From Semisulcospira habei (taxonomy: Eukaryota; Mollusca; Gastropoda; Semisulcospiridae): 64,000 nucleotides of DNA. A program made the translations under genes and the position numbers. Where the stretch lies: NCBI GenBank assembly GCA_036245525.1, contig BTPG01000005.1:182451745-182515744 (forward strand). The letters run 5' to 3'. This document shows, piece after piece, positions 40,547 through 50,957 of the stretch. The notes beneath the pieces are model-generated. The model saw nothing but the letters and a program-made list of their open reading frames with translations, was not told the origin of the DNA and searched no databases. Numbering within the stretch: the first letter of the stretch is position 1; every line of letters begins with the position of its first letter.

Positions 40547-40842
40547 TTATATGTTAATTTCTATGCCTTTTCCACGCTTGTAGTCAGCCAACGCATCGGT
40601 CTGAAGTCATAGTCAATGATAGGCAAAAAAAAAAAAAAAAAAAAAAACCAACAAAAAAACAACAACAAATCCCTCCCCCCAAAAAAAACCAAACATGATC
40701 GCAAAGTCACTAGTCTCACAAGGCATAGGCGCTCAAACAAGGCAAGTCAAAGAGGTATAGCGTATATTAGCAAGAAGCAGGGAACCTCAAGGGCCCCTGA
40801 ACATAATCCGTCCAAGTAGCACGGGTGAAGTAATAAATAATC

Positions 40843-40934
40843 TTTACCCTTTGGGTGTCGGTAGCGGCTTTAGTCGCGATGATTCCTGCAGAAATCATCG
40901 CGACTAAAACCGCTATCGACACCCAAAGGGTTAA
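40843..40934. mobile_element. L-family palindrome, complete
   Basis: TTTACCCTTTGGGTGTCGGT.. / ..ATCGACACCCAAAGGGTTAA; inner GGCTTTAGTCGCGATGATT and complement. Loop CCTGCAG. Whole element is a hairpin with TTAA-type end. Confidence 0.92.
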
Positions 40935-41435
40935 TGAACGAGGGAAAGCGAGGGCTCTTGGGTCCTTAACCCCATTGTTGGGTCACAGCGACCCACAACA
41001 CTCTTTTGACGTCATTCTTTTGACGTCATTCTTTTGACGTCATTCTTTTCGCTTTTCTTCTTTTATTGTTTTAAAATGTGACATCTGTTCTGGATTCGTG
41101 ACCTGCATCGACGTGAAACTCAGAATTACGTCACACCACAGCCTGAAAGTCACAAATCGAAAGCGAGGCTTCTTGAGACCTTCACCTCATATATTCCAGA
41201 GAATCATGAATATGTCCTCAAACAAGATGAGAAATAAAGATAGTGATTTTTTTTTCTCAAGAAAATCCGGGAGAGTAACAATAACTTCATTGTCTCACCG
41301 GGGGAATTTTGGGCTGCCTTCCCAGGGGAAGACGTAAAGCCGCAGTACAAGGCCACCCCAGCTACATATATGTTTATAAAATGTGTATTTATTTATTTAT
41401 TTATTTTTACGTATTTGACCAGTTATTTATTGTTC
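40935..41435. other. No gene; 15-bp triplicate
   Basis: TTTTGACGTCATTC occurs three times in tandem (41005-41050); each holds a TGACGTCA octamer. Otherwise nothing. Confidence 0.5.
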
Positions 41436-41566
41436 GCAAGAGGCGTATTTCCTCATGAGCCCCCGCATCTGCGGGGGCTCATGAGGATCTATGCCTCTTG
41501 CAGTCGGGCTGTGCCGTCAGTCGGAAGGGGGGGGGGGTTAAGGTGTTCCCGGCAGTGAAGGGGTTA
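41436..41566 (+). repeat. A-family palindrome with right flank
   Basis: GCAAGAGGCGTATTTCCTC / GAGGATCTATGCCTCTTGC (41436-41501), core exact. Right flank holds a G-run and GGCAGTGAAGGGGTTAG. Confidence 0.88.
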
Positions 41567-41711
41567 GCGACACCAAGCCGGTTGCACCATGTGAGCATCA
41601 AATCAGATTTTCTGTTCAGCTTCGGAGGCGGGAGTGTGGGACCTTATTGATTCGGGCAGAGGAAATGCTTGATTGATGAGGGTGTCTGCAACCTTCGAAT
41701 TCTACCCTACT

Positions 41712-41781
41712 GCACAAGAGGCACAGATCCTCATGAGCCCCCCTATGATGCGGGAGGGCTCATGAGGATCTATGCCTTTTG
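41712..41781. repeat. A-family palindrome with enlarged loop
   Basis: GCACAAGAGGCACAGATCCTC / GAGGATCTATGCCTTTTGT; core AGCCCCCCTATGATGCGGGAGGGCT. Confidence 0.85.
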
Positions 41782-42145
41782 TTTAAAGAAAAAAGAACAC
41801 CCCCATCCTCTTTGTATTTGTATATGCTTACGCCCCTCGCGAACACTTGCTAACAAACGCACATTCACACGCGCGTGTGTGCTTTGCCGTGAATTCGGAC
41901 CTCCCAACTCTAAATACAAGGCCCAGAATCACAGCCTAGCAGTTAATTATTTCTTACCAACAGTCCTGTTTAGGTCTACGTTACTCCAACGTAGGAGGCC
42001 GTGGCTATATCAGTCTGCGGGTGCCAGAGCGTGTCATGGCACCGATCCAAACGCGAGACCTCCCTCAGGGATGGCTCCGAAATCTTGCCGTACAGTTGCT
42101 GACTTTTCGGAGGTGTAGCGTTTGCAGATTTTGGACCAACAAACA
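41782..42145. other. No gene
   Basis: Partial J-like word CCAGAATCACAGCC (41922). No other signal. Confidence 0.35.
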
Positions 42146-42226
42146 GTGAGCGACAGACTGTCGGGCCGACTGTCGTGCGCGGGCCCACTGCGGGCGACGT
42201 CGGCCCTGAAGACTGCTGCTTACTGA
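42146..42226. repeat. D-family palindrome, left arm reduced
   Basis: TCGGGCCGACTGTCGTGCGC then GGGCCCACTGCGGGCGACGTCGGCCC and GCTGCTTACTGAG. Confidence 0.72.
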
Positions 42227-42333
42227 GAACTCCTTAATGCACAGAGTATATACTCGATGTTGCATTAGGACACTGTAGGTCAGTGTGTTGTTTCTGCATG
42301 CTGGAATGTGACTGTATTAGTTGTTTAGAGCCG

Positions 42334-42410
42334 CGGCAAAATTACCAGTGCGCAAAAGGCCATCGAACCGACGTCGGGCCAAATGACCTTTTGCGCTTTT
42401 GGTTATGCCG
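42334..42410. repeat. D-family palindrome, core deleted
   Basis: GGCAAAATTACCAGTGCGCA / TGCGCTTTTGGTTATGCC outer; AAAGGCCATCGAACCGACGT / CGGGCCAAATGACCTTT inner. The GGGCCCGCGCAC apex is absent. Confidence 0.75.
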
Positions 42411-43811
42411 GGCTTTTGGTCACACCAAAGACAATACATTATAAGACAGATGACTTCCTGGGTGGGTGTCTCTTTGCCGTCACTTTTGGGGGTGGGTTGG
42501 GCATAGAAAACGAAGTTGGCACAGCATCCCACAACAGACTGTCAGACTGTACCTTTCCGTGACACACGTAAACTGGCCGTCTTCAAAATGGACACTACAT
42601 AACCCGTAGGCCCGTGAATGCAGCTCTGCAGGTGGCAGTCTCAACAAATCTTCTCTTCAAGTGTTCACCTGCACTTATTTTTTACATCTGTTGGGGAAAT
42701 AACAAACACTGAATGAAATTAAAGTATTAAAACATCACCTAAACGCATTAATCTGTAGTCATAGTTCGTAAGAACAGTTCAGGTTGCAACGTTACCCCCC
42801 CCCCCCCCTTTCCTCTAAAGTAATATTAGCTGTGCACAAGCGGCACAAATGATTAGATCTATCTTGCGTTAATCCAACATTAGTGGAGAGGAGAACTATT
42901 CTATGTACAGATGGATCACTTCTACATTTGAAAGAAAATACTAAGTACGTATAATTTCTTTGGTTCAAAATGTCAGACCACTTTCTAACTGATAACATTT
43001 CTTGGAATCCGTGGAGAGCTAGGGTCTAACTGCAGTCAGACCAGTTTTCCACTTCAGATCAAAAAGGTGAATGCCAAGCGTGTCAAATGCAGAGATAAAC
43101 CGAACGGAGAAATTCATAGATTCAAACCCAAAGATAATTAAAATTATTTTTAACGGCTATCCGTTCACAAATCACTCATGTACCTTCGTCACATGCGAGA
43201 CCGATGCTTGCGTATCGCCCCGCACCCCTATCTCAAAATCATTTTTTTCCCCCTCAGATAGACCATTTATCCTGTACGCGGCAATTCAATTATTCTCTAG
43301 TCATAAGTGTATGCAAAAATACGAGCTAACAGTGATTAGCTTACCTTTTTTTTTCTTCCTTGGGAAACGGAAGAATGATATGCCGATACAACTTCGCCTG
43401 TTGCATTTGAGAAAGAACTTGCTTTGCGAGTCTCCTCCCACGCTTCGCTTTGCTCGGTCATCCAGTCGCAGCAGGTTTATAAGGGAAATAACTCTCAAAA
43501 CGCGTCCTCGCACTCTCGGGCCGAGTGCCCTGTCTTATAATGTACTGTATTTGGTCACACCGAGACGTCACTTGATGAATAAACGAAACGCAAAGCGTTG
43601 GGTTTGTTCGTGACAGTCGAGATGTGACCGAAAACCATCAATTTGTCGCGGATCTAAAGAACGAATTTGTCTCTGACAGTCTGATAATTGAAAGCAAGAG
43701 TACATCTGGAAACTGCACTTTTTTGATGTTGTTGCGAGATCCATGATTATGCGCAGACAGATGAAATGTAGCAAATTAGAGAACACACAGTTCTGCGGAA
43801 GATACTAGATC
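42411..43811. other. Longest repeat-poor stretch; no recognised gene
   Basis: Only a C-run at 42795-42809 and short T/A-runs. A + strand frame of 180 codons (43071-43613) has no recognisable domain and ordinary composition for chance; not called. Confidence 0.45.
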
Positions 43812-44300
43812 TGACGTCATACCAGTCTAAACAAGCTCACTGATATGACGTATTCACAAGGAGATACAAGTTTGTCTAGTGAGTTGTTTCGTCTCACATG
43901 AAGTCAAACAATCTAAACACGCTCACTGATATGACGTATTCACAGGGAGATACAGGTCTGTTTTAGGTGACGTTATCACTGACGTCGCTGTGTAGGTCAC
44001 AGCCTTTCAGGTCAATCTCTTTCCATGAGAACTGTCTCCAGTTGCAGGAAACTTTTCCAAGCCAGCAAGTGTCCAAATTTTTTTAATGTCCTTCTACATT
44101 GCAGCGAGATGTTTGTGTGGGGCCAAAAACAGCTCAAAACAAAGCCGCGAGGACGTTGACAGGCTATTGAAAATTACGTGCAAACCGGCCCTAGCTTATT
44201 ATTTTGACTTGCATTCCATCTATGCGCTCATGTGACGTCAAAATCGAGACACTAATCATTACGGCCTATATATACTCAGGCCAGCGTCAGCATATCGCGG
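43812..44300 (+). promoter_or_regulatory. Candidate promoter: CRE-like cluster and TATA box
   Basis: Two perfect TGACGTCA octamers (43812-43819, 44233-44240), one TGACGTCG (43980), half sites TGACG at 43846, 43932 and 43968, then TATATATA (44267-44274) about 27 bases after the second octamer and an initiator-like TCAGCAT (44287). This spacing resembles CREB/ATF-driven core promoters. No downstream coding exon is recognised; a D palindrome begins at 44405. Confidence 0.35.
43826..43960 (+). repeat. Direct duplication of ~46 bp, 83 bp apart
   Basis: TCTAAACAAGCTCACTGATATGACGTATTCACAAGGAGATACA (43826-43868) recurs as TCTAAACACGCTCACTGATATGACGTATTCACAGGGAGATACA (43909-43951), with two differences. 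Confidence 0.9.
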
Positions 44301-44404
44301 TACCCAGGCGCCATCAAGTCAGATCCGCGAATTATTTGCGATCGGGTTCTCGTAGTGCTGAATTTGCGTGTCTAGACTTGTAAAAAGGAAGGGGAAAAAA
44401 TCAC

Positions 44405-44462
44405 TTGGTCAGCAAACGGTCCTCGGGCCGACGTCAGCCTTAGCTGGCCCGCGCACAGCCGT

Positions 44463-44532
<70 letters not shown>

Positions 44533-44586
44533 CCGTGCGCAGGGGAGCTAAGCTGACGTCGGCTCGAGGACCTTTTGCTCACCAGG
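44405..44586. repeat. D-family palindrome with (CA)n in its loop
   Basis: TGGTCAGCAAACGGTCCTCG / CGAGGACCTTTTGCTCACCA outer; GCCGACGTCAGCCTTAGCTG / AGCTAAGCTGACGTCGGC inner; GCACAGCCGTGCACACAC..ACACAGCCGTGCGC. ~70 bp of (CA)n replaces the usual 4-base loop. Confidence 0.9.
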
Positions 44587-45125
44587 CATTCTCACGGGAA
44601 CAAGAGGTCTATACATTATATATTCTATTTTCTATCCGATACCGCGGTATTGCTGGATTGCGTATAATACTGCGACTGTATTGAATGCATCATATCCAAC
44701 GCACTGGTCAACAAAACATTTTTGTTTTTTATTTTTGTGGAAGCGCGTTATTTGTGAAAGTGAGTCTCTCGTACTATCATGATTTATGGGCAATGCGTGT
44801 GTTGGTGTATGAGTCTGGTCTGATAAGAGCCACAAGGCTCAAAGTCATAGAACAGCTCACATCTAGATTCAGAAATGATGCGGCTGCAGCACACATCCTA
44901 TTCAGGTGTGAACACAAGATTATCAAAACTATCCATTTGAAGAAGAAAAAAAAAGCCTAAATTTGTCAGGTTTACGGATTTTTTCCCTTCAGTGGTACAA
45001 AGGATTCCCCCCACACACGTCTGGTCAATGTCCCAAGAAACACAGTTTGAGTGTCTGAGTGGCGATACAACACATTGCGCAGTATGATTTTTGGCGTTCC
45101 AGGGAAAATGTGACATCATCAAACT
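44587..45125. other. No gene
   Basis: No repeat family recognised apart from an A-run at 44944-44954. Confidence 0.35.
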
Positions 45126-45191
45126 GCAAGAAGCATTGATGCTCATGAGCCCCCGCAGTCGCGGGGGCTCATGAGGATTTATGCCTCTTGC
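45126..45191 (-). repeat. A-family palindrome, near-perfect core
   Basis: GCAAGAAGCATTGATGCTC / GAGGATTTATGCCTCTTGC; GAGCCCCCGC AGTC GCGGGGGCTC. Right flank TCTGCATCTACGTTTCTTGA marks reverse orientation. Confidence 0.9.
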
Positions 45192-45249
45192 CGATAACAC
45201 TCTGCATCTACGTTTCTTGAAAGGCTGGCGTTTGATTTGTGGTGTTGAG

Positions 45250-45374
45250 TTAACTCATTCAGCCCGACGCACGTATTTCTCAAACTTTTGGGCGCCAAGC
45301 TAATCTGGCACTACCCTTGAATTATCATGGTCGACCCATCTCCTGCTGTAGTGCGTCAGGGCTGAATGGGTTAA
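45250..45374. mobile_element. B-family element lacking its left hairpin arm
   Basis: Both TTAA ends are intact (TTAACTCATTCAGCCC 45250, GGGCTGAATGGGTTAA ends 45374), but only one inner arm remains (GGCGCCAAGCTAATCTGGCAC..TCTCCTGC). The deletion breakpoint lies exactly at the apex GGCGCC. Confidence 0.88.
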
Positions 45375-45414
45375 GCAAGGTTTCAGAACACAGTCTGCGT
45401 CGACTGGTCGGGAG

Positions 45415-45765
45415 GTAGTAAATATATTTGACAGTTCTTAAATAGTTGCGTTCACGCAGCTCTAAAAATACGAGCGAGTCAACTACAACATTTCAGCATC
45501 GTCGGATATAAGTCGTTTCGGGACAAAGTGGTTATTATTTTCGACAGTTTTTGAAAAGCTGCTTTCACACAGCTTTAAGAATACAAGCGAGTCAAGCACG
45601 ACATTTCAGCATCGTCTATTATGGAAAGCTTCCGGACAGTGCTGCTGGCCGGGAAGTGGTTAATATTTTTTGACAGTTCTTGAAAAGTTGCCTTCACACA
45701 GCTCTAAGAATACAAAGAAATCAAACACATTACAGTGTCGTCTGTTATAAAAAGGTTTTAGCACA
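45415..45765 (+). repeat. ~110-bp tandem repeat, three diverged units
   Basis: Shared words TTTGACAGTTCTT, TTCACACAGCTCTAAGAATAC, ACATTTCAGCATCGTC and GTGGTTA recur three times with 10-20% differences. Confidence 0.8.
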
Positions 45766-45782
45766 TTGCTGCTTTGTGAAAG

Positions 45783-45840
45783 GAGTTAGTTATTTGGGTT
45801 TAACGCGGAACAGGCAACCAAGGCCATCTCACGGCAGCCT
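45783..45840 (-). mobile_element. SINE tail fragment
   Basis: GTTAGTTATTTGGGTTTAAC..AAGGCCATCTCACGGC is the reverse complement of the tail at 15.87 kb. Confidence 0.55.
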
Positions 45841-45923
45841 TAGTGAAAGGGGTTTTTAGTGAGAGTTCAGGCGAACAGAGCTGTAGGAAAGTTAGTACGG
45901 GGCTTGACTGTCAGTGTGGGAAG

Positions 45924-46001
45924 TAAGTGCATTGTTTTGTGAAAAGCGCGATTTTCATTGTATTACAATGGAAATTTCGCTTTTCACAAAAAATGCACTT
46001 A
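45924..46001. repeat. G-family palindrome
   Basis: TAAGTGCATTGTTTTGTGAAAAGCG / CGCTTTTCACAAAAAATGCACTTA, inner ATTTTCATTGTA / TACAATGGAAAT. Reference copy for fragments at 9.09, 9.29, 11.06 and 14.3 kb. Confidence 0.9.
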
Positions 46002-46232
46002 TAATGTCTTTAGGCACCACAGGACACAGTGCTGAGCTGCGTAAACACTTGGAACAACATCTTCACATTTGTGTTTTGTTTGGTTAAAGAAGCTTACGGA
46101 CACCAGGAATAGCTGTTCTGAGCGGGCATCAGACAAACCAAAACCTGAAGAAAGGAATCCCAGTTGTACTGTAATTCTGAAGCTCTGTCTGTCACCCGGC
46201 CACTACTGAGAGTAACGGAACCGCACAAAGCT
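46002..46232. other. No gene
   Basis: Nothing recognised. Confidence 0.3.
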
Positions 46233-46298
46233 GTAAGAGGTATAGATCCTCATGAGCCCCCGCAACTGCGGGGGCTCATGAGGTTCTATGCCTCTTGT
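46233..46298 (-). repeat. A-family palindrome
   Basis: GTAAGAGGTATAGATCCTC / GAGGTTCTATGCCTCTTGT; exact core with AACT apex. Right flank has TTTACAATGATTT as at 9.25 kb. Confidence 0.92.
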
Positions 46299-46902
46299 GA
46301 AAACCACTTTTCTTTGACGCATGATGATGATGGTCGTTCAATTTACAATGATTTCAAACAATCTGCGTTCACTGACAGAGAAGGAGTAAAGTTCCCGTTT
46401 CTGTCTAACCCTCCTCCCCCCCCCCCCCTGACTTCCCTCCACACCACCACCACCACCCCCCAATCCACCTAACCTGCACCCCTATACCTCCTGTTATTTA
46501 TTCCTTTTAGATTCAGTATTCATCACGATAACCCTTCATCCCTGAAGGAAACCACCCTTTTCATGTTTTCCAAGCGCGTCACGAAAATGCCATTCAGGGC
46601 TAAAAAGCTTTCACGAGCACATTGTTCAGGCTGTTACCGTGTGGAGATCGATATGGCAGCATTACTCAAACCATTCTACATTCAGCCTTCACGATAACGC
46701 TGAGTACGCCAGCCATACTCGACTGTTTTATACCAGCATGATACGATACGACAAAATATGTCATAGAGTTCATACCTCGCGCCTCTAAAAATTATTCTCA
46801 TGCGTTAGCTAGTCGAATAATCCTGACATGTCCGTTTGATTTCAGCGTGTGAATATCACTGGCTTTCGGCGATGAATTGTTGGAGTGGGGACATACCTCG
46901 CG
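46299..46902. other. No gene; C-rich stretch
   Basis: 46409-46465 is C/CCA-rich. No protein recognised. Confidence 0.4.
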
Positions 46903-47365
46903 TCCTCGAACCCCACTGTCATTGCCTCTATAGCGGTCAAACCTCCCTCAAAAACCCCACTGTCATTCCCACTAGAGCGGTCACACCTCGCGCCCTCAAA
47001 ACCCCGCTGTCATTCTCTCTAGAGCGGTCACATCTCCTTCAAAACCCCACTGTCATTTCATCTAGTGCGGTCACACCTCCATCAAAACCCCACTGTCATT
47101 TCCTCTAGAGCGGTCACACCTCCCTCAAAACCCCGCTGTCATTCCCTCAAGAGCGGTCACACCTCCCTCAAAACCACACTGTCATTCCCTCTAGAGCGGT
47201 CACACCTCCCTCAAAACCCCGCTGTTATTCCCTCTAGAGCGTTCATACCTCCCCCCAAAACCCACTGTCATTCCCTCTAGAGCAGTAGTACCGCTAATCG
47301 TTTTTTGCCATAGTGGCTTTCAGGGCACGAGGTGTGACCGCTCTAGAGGGAATGACAGTGGGATA
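46903..47365. repeat. ~45-bp minisatellite with one inverted unit
   Basis: About nine units of CCTCCCTCAAAACCCCACTG, TCATTCCCTCTAGAGCGGTC, ACAC (46903-47286), then after ~40 bp the reverse complement GGTGTGACCGCTCTAGAGGG..AATGACAGTGGG (47330-47362). Same geometry as 12.26 kb: one strand repeated, one opposite arm. Confidence 0.9.
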
Positions 47366-47633
47366 TTAAGGGCTGATATTAGGGCTGAGTACAGTGGGAT
47401 ATTAAGTATGACCGCTCCAAAACAATTTACCGACGAATGTTTGTGCTTTTAATACTACACGATGTAGATAATGTACATTTCGAGATTATTTCACTAGTTT
47501 ACGAGAAGAGTACCCTTTGTTGATTGGACAATCTGTGAATAAAACGACAGCTGCCATGTATGTAAACAACTGCGACACACATTTTACTTTTTACCCCTGC
47601 GATATTTGTGTTACACCTCACTGTCGTGTTAGA
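47366..47633. other. No gene
   Basis: Nothing recognised except a short repeat of GGGATATTAAG (47370, 47398). Confidence 0.3.
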
Positions 47634-47853
47634 TTAACCCCGTCGCCGCCAGGACACTGTCAACACCACCCAACTGCAAGAGGCAAAGAACTTCATGAGC
47701 CCCCGCACCTGCGGGGGCTCGTTAGCTTCTTTGTCTCTTGCCACCATTAACATGTATGTCTATGAACAGATGGAAATATTGTAAATATGTCTGACGTTGA
47801 AACTTCCAAGCTTTCAAAGACAAAGTTTGCGTCCGTTGGAAGCGAAAGGGTTA
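47634..47853 (-). mobile_element. A-family element, complete, CAAAGA subtype
   Basis: TTAACCCCGTCGCCGCCAGG at the left, GCGAAAGGGTTA at the right. Hairpin 47676-47741: GCAAGAGGCAAAGAACTTC / GCTTCTTTGTCTCTTGC with exact GAGCCCCCGC / GCGGGGGCTC. Confidence 0.9.
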
Positions 47854-47930
47854 CCCCATCTGACCCGATGCACAGGAACAAGATTTGGATTCATGACCAT
47901 GATACTACTCAAGGGTGGTTTTAGAAAAAA
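47851..47930. mobile_element. B-family element, left part only
   Basis: TTACCCCATCTGACCCGATGCAC ... GACCATGATACTACTCAAGGGTGG. It begins in the same TTA that ends the A element. Confidence 0.65.
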
Positions 47931-48010
47931 AACGTAACTCCTCCTGTCTCAGAGCTGATCGAGCTATTCCGGCAGCTCACCTTTCTTCTTCTTCTTTTTT
48001 TCGAACGCCG

Positions 48011-48408
48011 TCACACTTGGAGTTTGGCTCTCAAAATGAAATCTGTGGTCGTCTGTAGCGCCTCCACAGGCCCGTACAGGTTGTCTTGTAGAGTGGCGGG
48101 CTTCGGCCATATCTCCTCTCTCAACAGCTGGTGGTTCCCACAGTCCTGGAGGATGTGCTCTGTGGTCTGCTCTGCTTCTCCACAAGGGCACAGGGCAGAT
48201 GGCACGAGGTGAAAGCGTCTGTGCAGGTGGAAATTGAGTCGGTTGTGCCCAGTCCTCAGACGGAAGATAGTCACCTGCTCTTGTCTGGACAGCTGATGGT
48301 AACTGTCTAGGGGCCGTTGTGGTGGTCTGTACACAGACTTAATGATGGTCTTCATCTCTGTGAAGCTGACTCCATTTTTATCTTGTTCTTCAGCCAGCAG
48401 CTCACCTT
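48011..48408 (-). pseudogene. LINE C-terminal region (I/Jockey type)
   Basis: Minus strand, open from about 48408 to 48011. TIFRLRTGHNRLNFHLHR and CPCGEAEQTTEHILQDC are hallmarks of the domain after the RNase H region in I/Jockey-type LINEs (CPCG...EH.L..C zinc-binding-like motif). No RT or RNase H part upstream; truncated. A different LINE lineage from those at 20-28 and 51-55 kb. Confidence 0.8.
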
Positions 48409-48552
48409 TAATTTATCACAGATCGGTCTGTCTTCTCTAGTCCCGGCTTGCAAAGGGCCGTAGGCTCACCGTGGGCCCCATATGGGTTATCGCGTGGGCT
48501 GCAGACGGGCGCCCCGGCCGAAACCCAAGAATTTTGCATAATCTTCAGAGCC

Positions 48553-48598
48553 CAGGAATCCTCGCGACAAAAGCGATAAACGACAGCCAAAGGGTTAA
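48553..48598. mobile_element. L-family element, right half
   Basis: AATCCTCGCGACAAAAGCGATAAACGACAGCCAAAGGGTTAA aligns with the right arm at 40.89-40.93 kb; ends in the TTAA shared with the next element. Confidence 0.72.
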
Positions 48599-48666
48599 CA
48601 CGTTCGAGACATGCTGCATTCGCGGAGTACACGGCGATACGTCGTGGTTCGTGTTGAACATGTTAA
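48595..48666. mobile_element. C-family element, decayed, TTAA at both ends
   Basis: TTAACACGTTCGAGACATGC ... GTGTTGAACATGTTAA; inner CGCGGAGTACACGGCGATAC is too decayed to pair well. Confidence 0.6.
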
Positions 48667-48809
48667 CTTCCACATCTGTGAATTTATGCTCTGATGCTTG
48701 TCACTTTTAATGTGTAAGGAAAACACATTTTACAGTCACGTCATCTGGCAGTTCGTTATAAGGCGCGGTCCCGAGAGGAAGACTTAACTTGAAAATAAGG
48801 CGCACAGTG

Positions 48810-48811
<2 letters not shown>

Positions 48812-48856
<45 letters not shown>

Positions 48857-48893
48857 CGTGCGTGTGTGTGTGTGTGTGTGTGTGCGTGCGTGC

Positions 48894-48942
<49 letters not shown>

Positions 48943-48981
48943 TGTGTGTGTGTGTGTGTGTGTGTATGCGTGCGTGCGTGC

Positions 48982-49021
<40 letters not shown>

Positions 49022-49033
49022 AGTGAGTGTGAG

Positions 49034-49111
<78 letters not shown>
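48812..49111. repeat. (GT)n/(GTGC)n then (GA)n
   Basis: GT with GCGTGCGT blocks 48812-49017, GAGTGAGTGTGA linker, (GA)n 49038-49110. Frames here are repeat translation. Confidence 0.96.
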
Positions 49112-49112
<1 letters not shown>

Positions 49113-49245
49113 AATGAACAATGAACCTTTATTTTCCAACAGTAGAAGTTATTGGTAACAGGACCAGTTTTCAAACTTGCCGTTGCTACATAAGTGACAT
49201 AGACATGTAAACATACACATACCACACACTGCTGCATGCACTGCT
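49112..49245 (-). mobile_element. LINE 3' end with (TTGTTCA)n tail
   Basis: AACAATGAACAATGAACC TTTATTTTCCAACAG..CTTGCCGTTGCTACAT: ~95% like the piece at 26.0 kb, and again adjoining (GA)n on the tail side. Confidence 0.82.
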
Positions 49246-49349
49246 GCATTCGCTCACGCACGCACGCACGCACCACGCACATACACACACACATACCCAC
49301 ACACGCACTCAGGTACGCACGCATGCACATCGCAACCCGCGCAAGCACG

Positions 49350-49415
<66 letters not shown>

Positions 49416-49545
49416 CACCGCAATTCAGTACGCATGCACACACGCACGAACACTCACACACACACACACACACACACACTTACACACGCACGCACTCAGG
49501 CACATACGCACAAAAACAAACACACGCTCTCGGACACGCACTCCA
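49246..49545. repeat. (CA)n/(CACG)n microsatellite
   Basis: Runs at 49256-49300, 49345-49410 and 49437-49500 with interruptions. Confidence 0.93.
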
Positions 49546-49681
49546 AACATACCTACCCGCATACGCGTACGCACAAAAATATAAAATGAGTAAAAATACA
49601 AAGTAAAGCAATAAACAAAGAATCATTAAGTACATTAAAGTTCATACAGCAAGGGCAAATATAAATGCAGGTGCTATCTCT

Positions 49682-49689
<8 letters not shown>

Positions 49690-49732
<43 letters not shown>

Positions 49733-49736
49733 GCCG

Positions 49737-49798
<62 letters not shown>
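49690..49798. repeat. (TC)n and (GA)n in inverted arrangement
   Basis: (TC)n 49691-49730, ACGCCGACACAC, (GA)n 49743-49797: together a potential long hairpin. Confidence 0.95.
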
Positions 49799-49801
<3 letters not shown>

Positions 49802-50160
49802 TTGCGTGTGCGTGTGTCTGTGGGTATATCAGTTTGCGTGCGTGTGTGTGTGTTCGTGCGCGCGTATGGGTGCAACAGGAACCAACAAACCAACCATTCA
49901 TCTACATGTATAACAATGGCCAGCTAATCGGGCGCTACCCTAAAGCTATCCCTCCAATATCTTGGTAGTGCGTAGATCATTATTGACCGAGCCGTCCTCT
50001 GTCTGGGACAGGAAAGTTCGTGTCATAACACTTAATGTGCCAACCTTGTTTTCCAGCACCACAACACCCACACCAGCACGTGCATCGTGACGCGTCTTAC
50101 ATAAAGGTCCATCGCCCAAATACGACCCCCGAGCGAGGAATAATGAATTACATGCTACCA
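49799..50160. other. No gene
   Basis: GT-rich 49800-49870. Otherwise nothing. Confidence 0.35.
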
Positions 50161-50226
50161 GCAAGAGGTATAGATGCTCATGAGCCCCCGCAATCGCGGG
50201 GGCTCATGAGGATCTATGCCTCTTGC
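50161..50226. repeat. A-family palindrome, near-perfect
   Basis: GCAAGAGGTATAGATGCTC / GAGGATCTATGCCTCTTGC; core exact with AATC apex. Confidence 0.93.
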
Positions 50227-50757
50227 AAAAATCAGTGACGTCAATCGTTGAAGCATAATACGTAGCAAATCTGGCACGTTGTTTTGTAGGCTTGACGTCT
50301 TGACTACAGAGATATTTTTCAGGCTTCCTGCCAAAGCTGAAACGGGACAGTTTACGTCACAGCTGATGTCATAAGCCCACCGCGTCGTCGATCCGGGGAG
50401 GAAGTTGACCCTCACTCCACAGACACGTCTGTAAATCCGGGCAGCATTCACACTTTCTTTTTTTTTTTTTCTTTTTTTTTTTTTTTGGGGGGGGGGAGGG
50501 GGGAGGGGTAGGGGTGACGAGGGGATGGGGTGGGTGGCGGCTGAGGCGTGGTGGGGTTGTGAGGATGTGAAGGAGAGGGGGTGGAAAGGGTGGGGGGTGG
50601 GGGTTAATGGAAAGTAGGCATGCAGGTAAGAAGACGTGAGGGTTCGTGCGTCCCTTGTATTGATGAGGACGAAAACAACATAAATACAAACAAATAAATA
50701 TACACAAACATTAAAGACACTGGCAGTCTCCCTTTTTCTTTTCACTAAAGACAAAAG
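50227..50757. other. No gene; T-run and G-rich stretch
   Basis: T-runs 50458-50486, then G-rich to about 50605. Nothing coding. Confidence 0.45.
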
Positions 50758-50957
50758 AAATTCGAAACAAAACAAACAACCAAACCAAAACAAACCGAAC
50801 CAAACCTCACCAAACCAAACCAAACCGAACTGAACCGAAACGGATCGAACCGAACCGAACTGAAACGAAACAAAACGAAACGAAACAAAACGAAACGAAA
50901 CAAAACAAAACAAACAAAACGAAATGAAACAGGTTTAACCAAACCAAACCAAAAACA
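50758..50957. repeat. Degenerate (AAACC/AAACG)n pentamer repeat
   Basis: AACCAAACCAAACC, CGAACCGAACTGAA and AAACGAAACGAAAC blocks; the open minus-strand frame here is (F/V/S/R)-rich repeat translation. Confidence 0.9.

Noticed and set aside
43071..43613. 180-codon + strand frame
   Set aside because: No recognisable domain, no splice or repeat evidence; length is possible by chance.
50155..50913. 252-codon minus-strand frame
   Set aside because: Combines pentamer-repeat translation, a T-run/G-rich tract and an A palindrome.
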